Source: Virgibacillus phasianinus | GTDB lineage: Bacteria; Bacillota; Bacilli; Bacillales; Amphibacillaceae | Reading direction: 5' to 3' | Length of the DNA stretch: 64,000 nucleotides | NCBI RefSeq assembly: GCF_002216775.1 | Contig: NZ_CP022315.1 | Coordinates: 2,914,001 to 2,978,000 of the forward strand | Shown: piece after piece, positions 45,250 through 53,310 of the stretch | Position numbering within the stretch: the first letter of the stretch is position 1 | Layout of the letters: each line of letters starts with the position of its first letter | Position numbers and translations under genes: made by a program | Notes under the pieces: model-generated | The model's database searches: none | Told to the model about the DNA's origin: nothing | The model's input: the letters and a program-made list of their open reading frames with translations, nothing else

Positions 45250-45876
45250 TTAGTCTATTTGATCAATCATCGTATTGGCGATTTTTATTAATTGTTCTTT
45301 ACTGGTAGAAACTTCTTTATCTTTTCCTTCAACATATTTCACCACATACCGAATTGTTTCATCTTTTCTCAGCCAGCTTATTTCTTTTTCTTTCTCACTT
45401 TCAGTATAGTATCCAGTAATATTTTCAGTTAGTTCGGCCTCACTCGTATAGTCACCAAATGTCACGTCCTGCCCTTCCACATCAAATGCAATTATGTGGA
45501 TTCTAGGGAAACTATTTTTGGATTTTAAAATAATATTAAAATTGGTTTTAACGCCCGGGGGTAATATACCAGTTGCCATGGTAAACACGTCAACCGCGTC
45601 TACTGAAAATGGGAGAGAACCCAACTGGGGCACGATAACCTTTTTTTGAAATTCCTGAGGCAAGCCCATCCATTTTTCTTTTACGGTCGGATTTTTCTCG
45701 ATTACCGTTTGTAATGGATCATCAGACTTTGACGCCGTATCTGGTTTTTCCGGTTTAGTCGTTTCGGACTCTTTTGTTGATGTATCTTCTGATTTGGATG
45801 ATCCCGAGGTTGGACTGCAGCCTACAACAAAAATTGCCAGCAATAATACAACCATTGCTTTTTTAAAGTTTTTCAT
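45250..45876 (-). CDS. Uncharacterised lipoprotein
   Basis: 208 residues with a lipoprotein signal peptide, lipobox FVVGC and lipidated C20. A Ser/Thr/Glu/Lys-rich linker (~21-52) leads to a globular extracellular domain with no recognised motif. Ribosome site TAGGAGG. It is divergent from spoIIIAA; Bacillus subtilis has yqhV here instead. Family and function not recognised. Confidence 0.75.
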   Translation of the reverse strand: MKNFKKAMVVLLLAIFVVGCSPTSGSSKSEDTSTKESETTKPEKPDTASKSDDPLQTVIEKNPTVKEKWMGLPQEFQKKVIVPQLGSLPFSVDAVDVFTMATGILPPGVKTNFNIILKSKNSFPRIHIIAFDVEGQDVTFGDYTSEAELTENITGYYTESEKEKEISWLRKDETIRYVVKYVEGKDKEVSTSKEQLIKIANTMIDQID

Positions 45877-45984
45877 GTTACCTCCTAAAGACTAAATATA
45901 GTTTTTTTATATAGAGAAAGTTTAACATATAAAGCAATTCTGAGAAATATATATCTACTAATCGTTCATATCCTATCAATTTTG

Positions 45985-46013
45985 TCATATCAATTATCAA
46001 TCAACCATATAAA
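45985..46013 (+). promoter_or_regulatory. Probable SigE promoter of the spoIIIA operon
   Basis: TCATATC (45985-45991, consensus KMATATT, six of seven) and CATATAAA (46006-46013, consensus CATACAMT) are spaced 14 nt, the SigE arrangement. The spoIIIA operon is SigE-controlled in the mother cell of Bacillus subtilis. Confidence 0.65.
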
Positions 46014-46051
46014 TACTATAAAAATCAAAATGTTAGCAAGGTGATAATTTT

Positions 46052-47032
46052 ATGGACGAGATACTGCGCTTATTTCCGGATGACATAAAGGACGCCATTC
46101 AACATAAGGTTCATAAGCGGTGGGGCGAGTTGCAGGAAATCCGTTTCCGGCTTAACCAACCGCTTGAGCTTATATATGATACAAAAACTGAGTGGATCCA
46201 CCAAGTAAAACCAAAACAAAAGGATGGAATATTTGTATTAAATCAGTTAAGCAGTTTTTCCCTATACCGAATGGAGGACGAGCTTCGTGAAGGGTACGTC
46301 ACAATTGAGGGCGGGCATCGTGTTGGACTCGCTGGAAAAGTGAATACGCTCGGTGGAGCGGTCAAGGCAATAAAACATATTACTTTCTTTAATATTCGAA
46401 TTGCAAAGCAAAAGGTAAATGCTGCCGCGCCAATTGCCCCATTTCTTTACAGGGACAGTAGTTATATGAATACGCTTTTCATCGGCCCTCCACAAACAGG
46501 AAAGACGACACTGATAAGAGATATAGTTCGGTTAATTGCAACTGGCTGGAAAAGCATACCTGCCAAAAAGGTAGCTGTTATCGATGAGCGTTCGGAAATA
46601 GGAGGTTCTATAAAAGGAGTTCCACAACATAATGTAGGATTAAGAACGGATTTAATGGATGCTTGTCCGAAAGCTGAAGGTATGATGATGATGATTCGAT
46701 CGATGTCACCGGATATTCTAGTCGTTGATGAAATTGGGAGCAAAAAAGATGTACAGGCATTAATGGAGGCAATTCTCGCAGGGGTTATCGTGATTTGTTC
46801 TGTGCATGGACAAACCCTTGAAGAAATTAAAAAGCGCCCTTCCCTGCAACCACTATTTCAACAGGATGTTTTTAAACGGTTTGTACTTTTGGAAAGACAA
46901 CAACAGCCGGGAATTATTAAGGAAATATATGATCAAAATGGCATCAGCATTCTGGAAAAAGAGAGGTGCTTGGCAAATGGAGTGGATAGGAGCACTTCTA
47001 TTCATCGGCACCACTACATGGATAGGTTTTGA
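46052..47032 (+). CDS. spoIIIAA: Stage III sporulation protein AA (ATPase)
   Basis: 326-residue secretion-type ATPase of the mother-cell SpoIIIA complex that feeds the forespore. Walker A GPPQTGKT lies at residues 145-152; VVDEIGSKKD is the Walker B part. First gene of spoIIIAA-AH, behind a SigE-type promoter; AAGGTGAT ribosome site. Its end overlaps spoIIIAB by 56 nt. Confidence 0.95.
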   Translation: MDEILRLFPDDIKDAIQHKVHKRWGELQEIRFRLNQPLELIYDTKTEWIHQVKPKQKDGIFVLNQLSSFSLYRMEDELREGYVTIEGGHRVGLAGKVNTLGGAVKAIKHITFFNIRIAKQKVNAAAPIAPFLYRDSSYMNTLFIGPPQTGKTTLIRDIVRLIATGWKSIPAKKVAVIDERSEIGGSIKGVPQHNVGLRTDLMDACPKAEGMMMMIRSMSPDILVVDEIGSKKDVQALMEAILAGVIVICSVHGQTLEEIKKRPSLQPLFQQDVFKRFVLLERQQQPGIIKEIYDQNGISILEKERCLANGVDRSTSIHRHHYMDRF

Positions 47033-47489
47033 AATTAGTAACAAACTGCGAGATCGTCCTAAACATATTCGTCAACTCAAAAACGCTCTGCAAATATTAG
47101 AGGCTGAAATCCTTTATAGTCAATTGCCACTTAGGGATGCATTTGACAGTATAGCAAAACAATTACCAGATCCTACGAGAACCTTTTTTCAGGACCTCGC
47201 AATTAATCTGGATGAAAATAAAACGGACTTGTTCAGTGTATGGAGTCAACATATGGAAATGCTTAACCGGATATCCGCAATTGGTAAGAATGAAAAAGAA
47301 ATTCTTAACCAGTTTGGCCGGACACTCGGCCAGCATGACTTTAATCAGCAACAAAAGCATATTCAATTAGCTGTACATCATTTAGACCGCGAGTTGGAGG
47401 AAGCGCGGGATAATGAAATGAAATATAGTAAGATGGCCAAAAGCCTGGGCGTATTAAGTGGTTTATTCATTGTCCTTCTACTCATTTAG
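46977..47489 (+). CDS. spoIIIAB: Stage III sporulation protein AB
   Basis: 170 residues with N- and C-terminal membrane helices and a helical middle, GspF-like. The start is ATG 46977 (MEWIGALLF), nine bases after GAGAGGTG; the frame is open further upstream only because it overlaps spoIIIAA. Confidence 0.92.
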   Translation: MEWIGALLFIGTTTWIGFEISNKLRDRPKHIRQLKNALQILEAEILYSQLPLRDAFDSIAKQLPDPTRTFFQDLAINLDENKTDLFSVWSQHMEMLNRISAIGKNEKEILNQFGRTLGQHDFNQQQKHIQLAVHHLDRELEEARDNEMKYSKMAKSLGVLSGLFIVLLLI

Positions 47490-47508
47490 TAAGGAAAGGG
47501 GTACATCA

Positions 47509-47715
47509 ATGCTTACGGATGCATCCATATTATTTCAAATAGCTGGAATCGGAATTATCGTAGCTTTAATTCACACCATTTTAAAACAGATGGGAAAAGA
47601 AGAAATTGCCCAGTTTGCAACGCTGGTTGGTTTTATTATTGTTCTCATCATTGTTATTAATGGTTTAGCCGATCTATTTCAACAGATTAAATCCGTATTC
47701 CTCTTTCAAGGATAG
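47509..47715 (+). CDS. spoIIIAC: Stage III sporulation protein AC
   Basis: 68 residues, two transmembrane helices separated by KQMGKEEIAQ. ATG 47509 follows AAGGAAAGGGG. Small membrane part of the SpoIIIA channel. Confidence 0.93.
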   Translation: MLTDASILFQIAGIGIIVALIHTILKQMGKEEIAQFATLVGFIIVLIIVINGLADLFQQIKSVFLFQG

Positions 47716-47721
47716 ATTCAC

Positions 47722-48114
47722 ATGGACATATTACAGATTGTAACGTTGGGGATAATTTCAAGTATTTTATTTATTATTTTAAAAGATACACATGCTTCTA
47801 TTGCTTATCTTTTAATCATTTTGACCGGAATCGTTATATTATCGGTAATTATTACCCAAATCGGTTCCGTATTAAAGTTAATTGACTCGCTAGGCGAAAA
47901 GGCCTCGATAGACGGCATTTATATGGAAACGATTCTTAAGATAATTGGAATTGCCTACATTGCTGAAATAGGCGCAAACATCACCCGTGACGCGGGACTT
48001 GCATCGATTGCTTCAAAGATCGAGCTTGCTGGGAAAGTATTCATTTTATTATTGGCAGTTCCGATCATTTCGGCGGTAATAGAAGCAATTCTGAACTTTT
48101 TACCAGTAAGCTAA
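47722..48114 (+). CDS. spoIIIAD: Stage III sporulation protein AD
   Basis: 130 residues, about four membrane helices, related to SpoIIIAC in its first part. Begins 6 nt after spoIIIAC. Channel membrane component. Confidence 0.93.
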   Translation: MDILQIVTLGIISSILFIILKDTHASIAYLLIILTGIVILSVIITQIGSVLKLIDSLGEKASIDGIYMETILKIIGIAYIAEIGANITRDAGLASIASKIELAGKVFILLLAVPIISAVIEAILNFLPVS

Positions 48115-48156
48115 GTTCAAAGCCTTAAGAACTTAGGAAGGGAGTAGTAATTATGG

Positions 48157-49335
48157 ATGGGATGTTCTAAATGTTTTGTAATTATTGCAGTTATCATTGT
48201 CATTCTATCGTTTGCAGGCACTGTTTCAGCATCCACATCCACACCAATTACGGAGATCGAAACGGATGTCCTTGACAAGGTGTCATTAGAAGGTATTCAG
48301 CAGCATTGGAATAAATTAATTGGTGAGTATGGTGGATATTTACCGGCCCTTGAAAAATCAAGTTTATATGAGTTTATAAAAAGCAATGGAGACTTCTCTG
48401 TAAAGAACACCGTACTAGGGCTAGGAGAATATTTATTTCATGAAATAATTGTAAACGGAAAACTGTTGGGGATGTTGCTTATGTTGACCTTGTTTTCCGT
48501 TTTATTACAAACGATGCATACTGCCTTTGAGAAAAGTATGGTCAGTAAAATAGCTTACTTTACAGTCTATCTTGTTTTATTATTTATTGCGGTAAATAGT
48601 TTTTATTTGGTCTTTTCCTATACTAAAGACGCGATCGATGCAATGAGTAGCTTTTTAATTGCTTTGCTGCCATTAATTCTTGGTTTAATGGCTACATTTG
48701 GCAGTTTGATAACCGTTTCCTTTTTTCACCCAATTATCATATTTTTAATTTTTGCTAGCGGGGTGCTTGTTTCCAATTTTATATTGCCCTTATTGTTTCT
48801 ATCCGCCTTATTGCTGATAGTCTCAAGTTTGACTGACAGCTATAAAGTTACCCATTTAGCGAGTTTACTTAAATCCGTCAGTTTAGGAGTATTGGGTGTA
48901 TTTTTAACAATATTCTTAGGCGTGTTATCCGTCCAGGGGGCTGCCAGTGCCATTCAGGATGGGGTGGCAATGAAAACGGCCAAGTTCATTACCGGAAACT
49001 TTATTCCAATTGTTGGAAGAACCTTTACGGATGCAGCGGATACGATTCTGAGTGCTTCATTGTTATTGAAAAACTCAGTTGGGATTGTTGGGCTAATCGT
49101 GATTGTGCTCATAGCTCTTTTCCCAGCACTAAAAATATTCGCGATAGCTTTTATCTATAAAATTGCTGCAGCAGTTTTACAGCCTATAGGGGATGGACCC
49201 ATCATAACGAGTCTTAATGTAATTAGTAAACACATCATGTATATTCTCGCGTCATTAATAGCCGTCACCCTTATGTTCTTCCTGGCAATAGTAATCCTAG
49301 TTGTGGCTGGTAATATAACGTTAATGCTCAGGTAG
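48157..49335 (+). CDS. spoIIIAE: Stage III sporulation protein AE
   Basis: 392 residues with an N-terminal signal peptide (to about VSAS, residue 26) and about eight membrane helices. Largest membrane protein of the SpoIIIA complex. ATG 48157 is used; an ATG four bases earlier is out of frame. Confidence 0.93.
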   Translation: MGCSKCFVIIAVIIVILSFAGTVSASTSTPITEIETDVLDKVSLEGIQQHWNKLIGEYGGYLPALEKSSLYEFIKSNGDFSVKNTVLGLGEYLFHEIIVNGKLLGMLLMLTLFSVLLQTMHTAFEKSMVSKIAYFTVYLVLLFIAVNSFYLVFSYTKDAIDAMSSFLIALLPLILGLMATFGSLITVSFFHPIIIFLIFASGVLVSNFILPLLFLSALLLIVSSLTDSYKVTHLASLLKSVSLGVLGVFLTIFLGVLSVQGAASAIQDGVAMKTAKFITGNFIPIVGRTFTDAADTILSASLLLKNSVGIVGLIVIVLIALFPALKIFAIAFIYKIAAAVLQPIGDGPIITSLNVISKHIMYILASLIAVTLMFFLAIVILVVAGNITLMLR

Positions 49336-49347
49336 GGGGCTAGGAAT

Positions 49348-49977
49348 ATGGATGCCATCGTCCAATGGATCACGCAAATAATTATCTTTATGCTTCTCGC
49401 AACGATTGTCGAATTACTGATTCCCGCAACATCCATGAAAAAATATATAAAGTTGGTGATTGCACTAATTTTAATCCTGATTTTTTTGAAACCTATTTTT
49501 TATTTATTTCATATAGATGTTAAAGAAGCCCTAACCGCTTCGTATGAAAGGCTTGAAAACTATAATGCAGATGAGAAAGATATGAAAAGTTTAATAGAAT
49601 TTCAAAAAAATGAAATACAAGACAAACAATCTGCATATATTGAAGAACAAATGGCTGTCCAACTTATTGATCTTGCTAAGACCCCTTTACTAGAATCCTA
49701 TCAAGCAGCAATTACCAACATTGAGTTTTCATTTGCATCAGAAAAAACACCAACGCGTAAAGAATTTGAGGATTTGGAGGAAGTCATTGTTTATATAAAA
49801 CATGCAGAAGAAAGTGAGGAGGGTGTAAACATTGTAGATGAAGTAGTTATTAACACAAACACTCCAAAACGTAATAAGGACAGCCCAGAATTAGAAGAAA
49901 TAGAAAACCTGTTACGGGATGTATGGGAAATTGAAAATAAAGAGGTAACTGTCATTTGGAAGGGGGGGACAACTTGA
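49348..49977 (+). CDS. spoIIIAF: Stage III sporulation protein AF
   Basis: 209 residues: two N-terminal membrane helices and an acidic extracytoplasmic domain resembling ring-forming secretion proteins. The stop TGA overlaps the TTG start of spoIIIAG. Confidence 0.93.
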   Translation: MDAIVQWITQIIIFMLLATIVELLIPATSMKKYIKLVIALILILIFLKPIFYLFHIDVKEALTASYERLENYNADEKDMKSLIEFQKNEIQDKQSAYIEEQMAVQLIDLAKTPLLESYQAAITNIEFSFASEKTPTRKEFEDLEEVIVYIKHAEESEEGVNIVDEVVINTNTPKRNKDSPELEEIENLLRDVWEIENKEVTVIWKGGTT

Positions 49978-50618
49978 AAGAGTTTATCAAAAGATTTTTC
50001 CAAAACATGGATGGAAAAACAAAAGACAAGGTGCCAACTAAAAAGAGTAAATATTTAATTATCATCGGGGTCACTGGATTACTATTAATCATTATCGCAA
50101 ATGTCTTCTCCAGTTCGTCACCAGATGAACCAGCACATGAACAAACAATTGGCAACACTGCAGTACAGCAGCCGGAAACCAAACCAACCCTGAGTAATAA
50201 GAAGTCTACAACTTCAAACGTTACAGATTTGGAAGAGAGTTATGAGAAGCAATTACAGGAACTGCTTGAAAAAATTAAAGGGGTCTCAGAAGTTGAGATT
50301 ATGGTAAACCTCGATTCAACCAAAGTAAAAGTCTATGAGAAAAACCTAATTACAGGAAAACAGACTACCGAGGAAACAGATAAGAGTGGTGGAACACGGG
50401 AAATCGAGGATTATTCCAAGGAAACACAGGTTGTATTGGTTCGTCAGGGTGATAAGGAAGTACCTCTTTTAATACAAACGAAAAAGCCTGAAGTTAGAGG
50501 AGTATTCGTTATCGCTAAAGGTGTTGACCATGCAACAGTAAAAAAATGGGTGGTTGAGGCCGTTTCAAGGGTGTTAGATGTTCCAACGCATAGAGTTTCA
50601 GTAATGTCAAAAAGTTAG
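49974..50618 (+). CDS. spoIIIAG: Stage III sporulation protein AG
   Basis: 214 residues from TTG 49974, which follows AAGGGGGGG. One membrane anchor (~26-44), a Gln/Pro/Thr linker and a ring-building domain (GVSEVEIMVNLDS). In Bacillus subtilis it forms a large ring in the intermembrane space. Confidence 0.93.
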   Translation: MKEFIKRFFQNMDGKTKDKVPTKKSKYLIIIGVTGLLLIIIANVFSSSSPDEPAHEQTIGNTAVQQPETKPTLSNKKSTTSNVTDLEESYEKQLQELLEKIKGVSEVEIMVNLDSTKVKVYEKNLITGKQTTEETDKSGGTREIEDYSKETQVVLVRQGDKEVPLLIQTKKPEVRGVFVIAKGVDHATVKKWVVEAVSRVLDVPTHRVSVMSKS

Positions 50619-50631
50619 GGGAGATTAATTT

Positions 50632-51186
50632 ATGTTGAAAAAACAAACTGTATGGTTACTAACAATGCTTAGCTTAATGATTGTACTAAGTGTTTACTAC
50701 ATGACATCGCCGGATATGGAAGACCAGGCATTTATTGACGAGGGACTTAAGCAAAATGATGATGTGGTTACTACAGGAGAAGGTACAGAGGGAGAGGCAA
50801 ACGTTGAGGACATTGCAAATGTTGGACAAGAAGATGAGTTATTTACATCACTTCGTTTGGAAATTCAGGATTCACGCAGTGAAAGAAAGGACCGTCTGGC
50901 AGATGTCGTGGCATCAAGTTCAGCCACAACTGAGCAAAAGAATGAGGCCCTAAATGAAATGGATGTACTGGATCAACTTGCAACAAAAGAATCAGTTTTA
51001 GAAGAATCAATTTTAGCCAATACAGAGTATCAGGATGTACTGGTAAGATCTAACCAGGATCAGGTGCAAATTAATGTAAAGTCAGGCGAACTGACAAATC
51101 AGGAAGTCGTTCAAATTATGCAAATGGCACGTGATGAATTTGGTGAAATTCCAGTTAACGTTTATCACCAGCCAAAATCCGAATAA
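50632..51186 (+). CDS. spoIIIAH: Stage III sporulation protein AH
   Basis: 184 residues: one membrane anchor (~7-25), an acidic linker and a C-terminal ring-building domain that binds forespore SpoIIQ. GGGGAG ribosome site. Last gene of the operon. Confidence 0.94.
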   Translation: MLKKQTVWLLTMLSLMIVLSVYYMTSPDMEDQAFIDEGLKQNDDVVTTGEGTEGEANVEDIANVGQEDELFTSLRLEIQDSRSERKDRLADVVASSSATTEQKNEALNEMDVLDQLATKESVLEESILANTEYQDVLVRSNQDQVQINVKSGELTNQEVVQIMQMARDEFGEIPVNVYHQPKSE

Positions 51187-51200
51187 CAAAAATTAATGAA

Positions 51201-51229
51201 ATGACCCCAGATTCTGGGGCCATTTTTTT
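51201..51229 (+). terminator. Terminator of the spoIIIA operon
   Basis: ATGACCCCAG pairs with CTGGGGCCAT (51201-51210/51214-51223, one mismatch), followed by T8. Confidence 0.85.
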
Positions 51230-51282
51230 TAGCATTTTTGAACAAAGAGCGAAGGTGCAGTCCCCTTCAAATTGCACAGCAA

Positions 51283-51705
51283 TTAGTGGGGGTTAGCCTT
51301 CGCGGTCTTGATATTTTGATCTTGGATATATTTTTTTATCATCTCCAATGGAGCACCACCAGTTGTTAGAATCAAATAACTTCTGTTCCAAAAGTAGGGC
51401 TTCCAATAATAAGAGCTAAGGAAATCTGCAAACTCTTTTCTGATATATCTAGAAGAAACTGTTTTAAAGCTATTAATGGAATTTGCCAGATTGATTTGCG
51501 GAGGTGCATCAAATAAAATGTGTAGATGATCTTCCTCGCTATTAAATTCAATAATGTCACAATTCCATTTAGAAAATAGATTATGGGCGACTTCTTCGAG
51601 TCGCTTTTTTATTGGTTCTGAAATAACTGGATGTCTATATTTCGTGGAAACAACTAAATGATATGTTAGCTTATAAGCAGCGTGTCTATTTTTGTTATAA
51701 TGCAT
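51283..51705 (-). CDS. tnpA: IS200/IS605 family transposase TnpA
   Basis: A Y1 HUH single-strand transposase of 140 residues. HUH motif H60-L-H62 in EDHLHILFD and catalytic tyrosine Y126 in MIKKYIQDQ are both present, so it looks intact. It cuts and joins the hairpin ends of the element as single strands. Ribosome site AAGGAG precedes the start; its 3' end lies inside the left-end hairpin. Confidence 0.93.
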   Translation of the reverse strand: MHYNKNRHAAYKLTYHLVVSTKYRHPVISEPIKKRLEEVAHNLFSKWNCDIIEFNSEEDHLHILFDAPPQINLANSINSFKTVSSRYIRKEFADFLSSYYWKPYFWNRSYLILTTGGAPLEMIKKYIQDQNIKTAKANPH

Positions 51706-51794
51706 ATTTGTCTCTCCTTATTGTTTTTTACAACTGATATGAGTTATAATAATTATATCATATAATTTAGAATAAACGGAAGGAGGGTTGTTCG

Positions 51795-53162
51795 ATGAAG
51801 CAGGTCAAAACGATCAAAAATAAAATTTTATCGCACAGTGAAAAATCGTTCGAACCAACGCTTATTATTTATCGAGAAGCTTTAAAATTTACTGTCGATG
51901 TTGTCAATAAAGAATGGTCTATTCTTGAAGGTTCGAGTACAAAGGAAGCTATACGTATTATTGAAAAACTTATGCACCAAACGAAGAGCAACCCTTCTCC
52001 GAAATATAATTTTACGCTTTGTTTTTATAAGTTTCCTTCCTATCTTCGAAGGGCTGCAATCTCGAAGTCCTTTGGGATTGTGAACAGTTATCGTTCTAAT
52101 TATAAAAATTGGGAGAATGAAAAGTCTAAAGCCATTGCCGACGGCAAGGCGTTTAATAAAAAACCTTCTAAGTTAGGTGTAGATTATAACGAGTTTCCTG
52201 TTTTTTATAAGGATAATATGTTTATTCGCACGGATGTTGATGAAGCGAAAATAAAAGTATATCTGAATCACGATTGGGTTTGGGTAAAAGTTAAGTTCAA
52301 CAACAAAAACTTAAAAAACAGGAACATCACCGATTGGAAAGAAAATAATCCAACGCTTATTAAAGTTGGAAAAAAATATTTTATTAACTTTTCTTATGAA
52401 AAAGAGATCAAATTAAATAAAACGAAACTTAAAGATCAAACGATTATTTCCGTAGACTTAGGAATAACAAATTCCGCGGTTTGTTCAGTAATGCGTTCAG
52501 ACGGAACTGTCATTGGCTGTAGGTTTATTAACCAGCCATTAGAAAAAGACCGCTTGAGAATAACTGTTAACAAACTTAAAAAAGCGCAGCGATTATCTGG
52601 TAAGATAGAAGCTCCAAATTACTGGAGAAAGATTAACGGATTACAGAATCATATCAAAGTAAATACTGCGGTAGAAATCGTCAAATTTGCTGACCTTCAT
52701 CAAGCATCCGTCATTGTATTTGAGTACCTTGGAAAGATGAAACTCCCTTCAGGAGTTTATGGTGCAAAGCGCTTACGGCATAAGCTTCATTACTGGTCCA
52801 AAATAGGTATTCAATCCAAGGTTGAAGAAATGGCACATTACCGCGGTATTCGTATCCGCAGAGTGAATGCAAAATATACTTCCGCGCTTGCATTTGACGG
52901 TTCCGGTGAAGTGAAACGAAATAATAAAAAAGACCTCGCCACATTTAAGAGTGGTAAGGTCTATCACGCAGATTTAAGTGCGTCTTATAATATTGGCGCA
53001 CGTTATTTCGTGCGAGAAATTTTAAAATCCTTTTCTGAGAAGAAAAGGTTACGTTTGAAGGCAAAAGTCCCTTCGATCGTAGCTAGAACACGGCTGACAT
53101 TGGCTTCATTAATTAGCTTACATCAGGCACTTAGCACCAAAGGTGCTTTAACTAAAGCGTGA
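51795..53162 (+). CDS. tnpB: TnpB-family RNA-guided nuclease without zinc-finger cysteines
   Basis: 455 residues, IS605 OrfB/TnpB. The RuvC-like catalytic residues are D221 (SVDLGIT), E310 (VFEYLG) and D393 (HADLSASYNIGARY). Between E310 and D393 the family normally has a four-cysteine zinc finger; no cysteine occurs after C242 here. The matching stretch reads YTSALAFDGSGEVKR, a known TnpB sub-branch. It uses an RNA from the element's right end to cut target DNA. AAGGAGGG ribosome site. Intact frame. Confidence 0.9.
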   Translation: MKQVKTIKNKILSHSEKSFEPTLIIYREALKFTVDVVNKEWSILEGSSTKEAIRIIEKLMHQTKSNPSPKYNFTLCFYKFPSYLRRAAISKSFGIVNSYRSNYKNWENEKSKAIADGKAFNKKPSKLGVDYNEFPVFYKDNMFIRTDVDEAKIKVYLNHDWVWVKVKFNNKNLKNRNITDWKENNPTLIKVGKKYFINFSYEKEIKLNKTKLKDQTIISVDLGITNSAVCSVMRSDGTVIGCRFINQPLEKDRLRITVNKLKKAQRLSGKIEAPNYWRKINGLQNHIKVNTAVEIVKFADLHQASVIVFEYLGKMKLPSGVYGAKRLRHKLHYWSKIGIQSKVEEMAHYRGIRIRRVNAKYTSALAFDGSGEVKRNNKKDLATFKSGKVYHADLSASYNIGARYFVREILKSFSEKKRLRLKAKVPSIVARTRLTLASLISLHQALSTKGALTKA

Positions 53163-53246
53163 TGATTGCTGTATTTAAGTCAATTGAAGCCCCTTCCAAA
53201 TCTGTGATTTGGTGGGGGAGGTTCACTAGTTCATTGCTAATATCAC
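53030..53246 (+). ncRNA. Predicted TnpB guide RNA (omega/reRNA) region
   Basis: In this family the guide RNA covers the 3' end of tnpB and the right end, with the flanking ~16-20 bases as guide. The right-end hairpin (53190-53218) and an element end near 53226 would give a guide starting TAGTTCATTGC. No RNA evidence; boundaries are inferred. Confidence 0.35.
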
Positions 53247-53310
53247 CACAATTGTTAAATAGCGACGTGTACGCTGGGTTGTTTTCCGCTGCGGACCGTT
53301 GTGCACCTTA
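53234..53310. repeat. Dispersed intergenic repeat, copy C (truncated)
   Basis: Starts TTGCTAATATCACC and continues TAGCGACGTGTACGCTGGGTTGTTT, matching copies A and B for about 70 bases. The answering right-hand arm is missing. The IS605 right end lies 8 bp away. Confidence 0.55.

Larger units (their letters stand above)
51244..53226. mobile_element. IS200/IS605-family insertion sequence (tnpA/tnpB)
   Basis: Divergent tnpA (minus) and tnpB (plus) lie between two subterminal hairpins that share CCCCTTC...GTGGGGG. The left hairpin pairs GCGAAGG (51249-51255) with CCTTCGC (51297-51303) and contains the tnpA stop; the right hairpin pairs CCAAATC (53196-53202) with GATTTGG (53206-53212). As expected for this family there are no terminal inverted repeats or target duplication. 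The exact ends are inferred: AAAG on the left and TTCAC on the right. The organisation is that of IS608-type elements. Confidence 0.85.
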
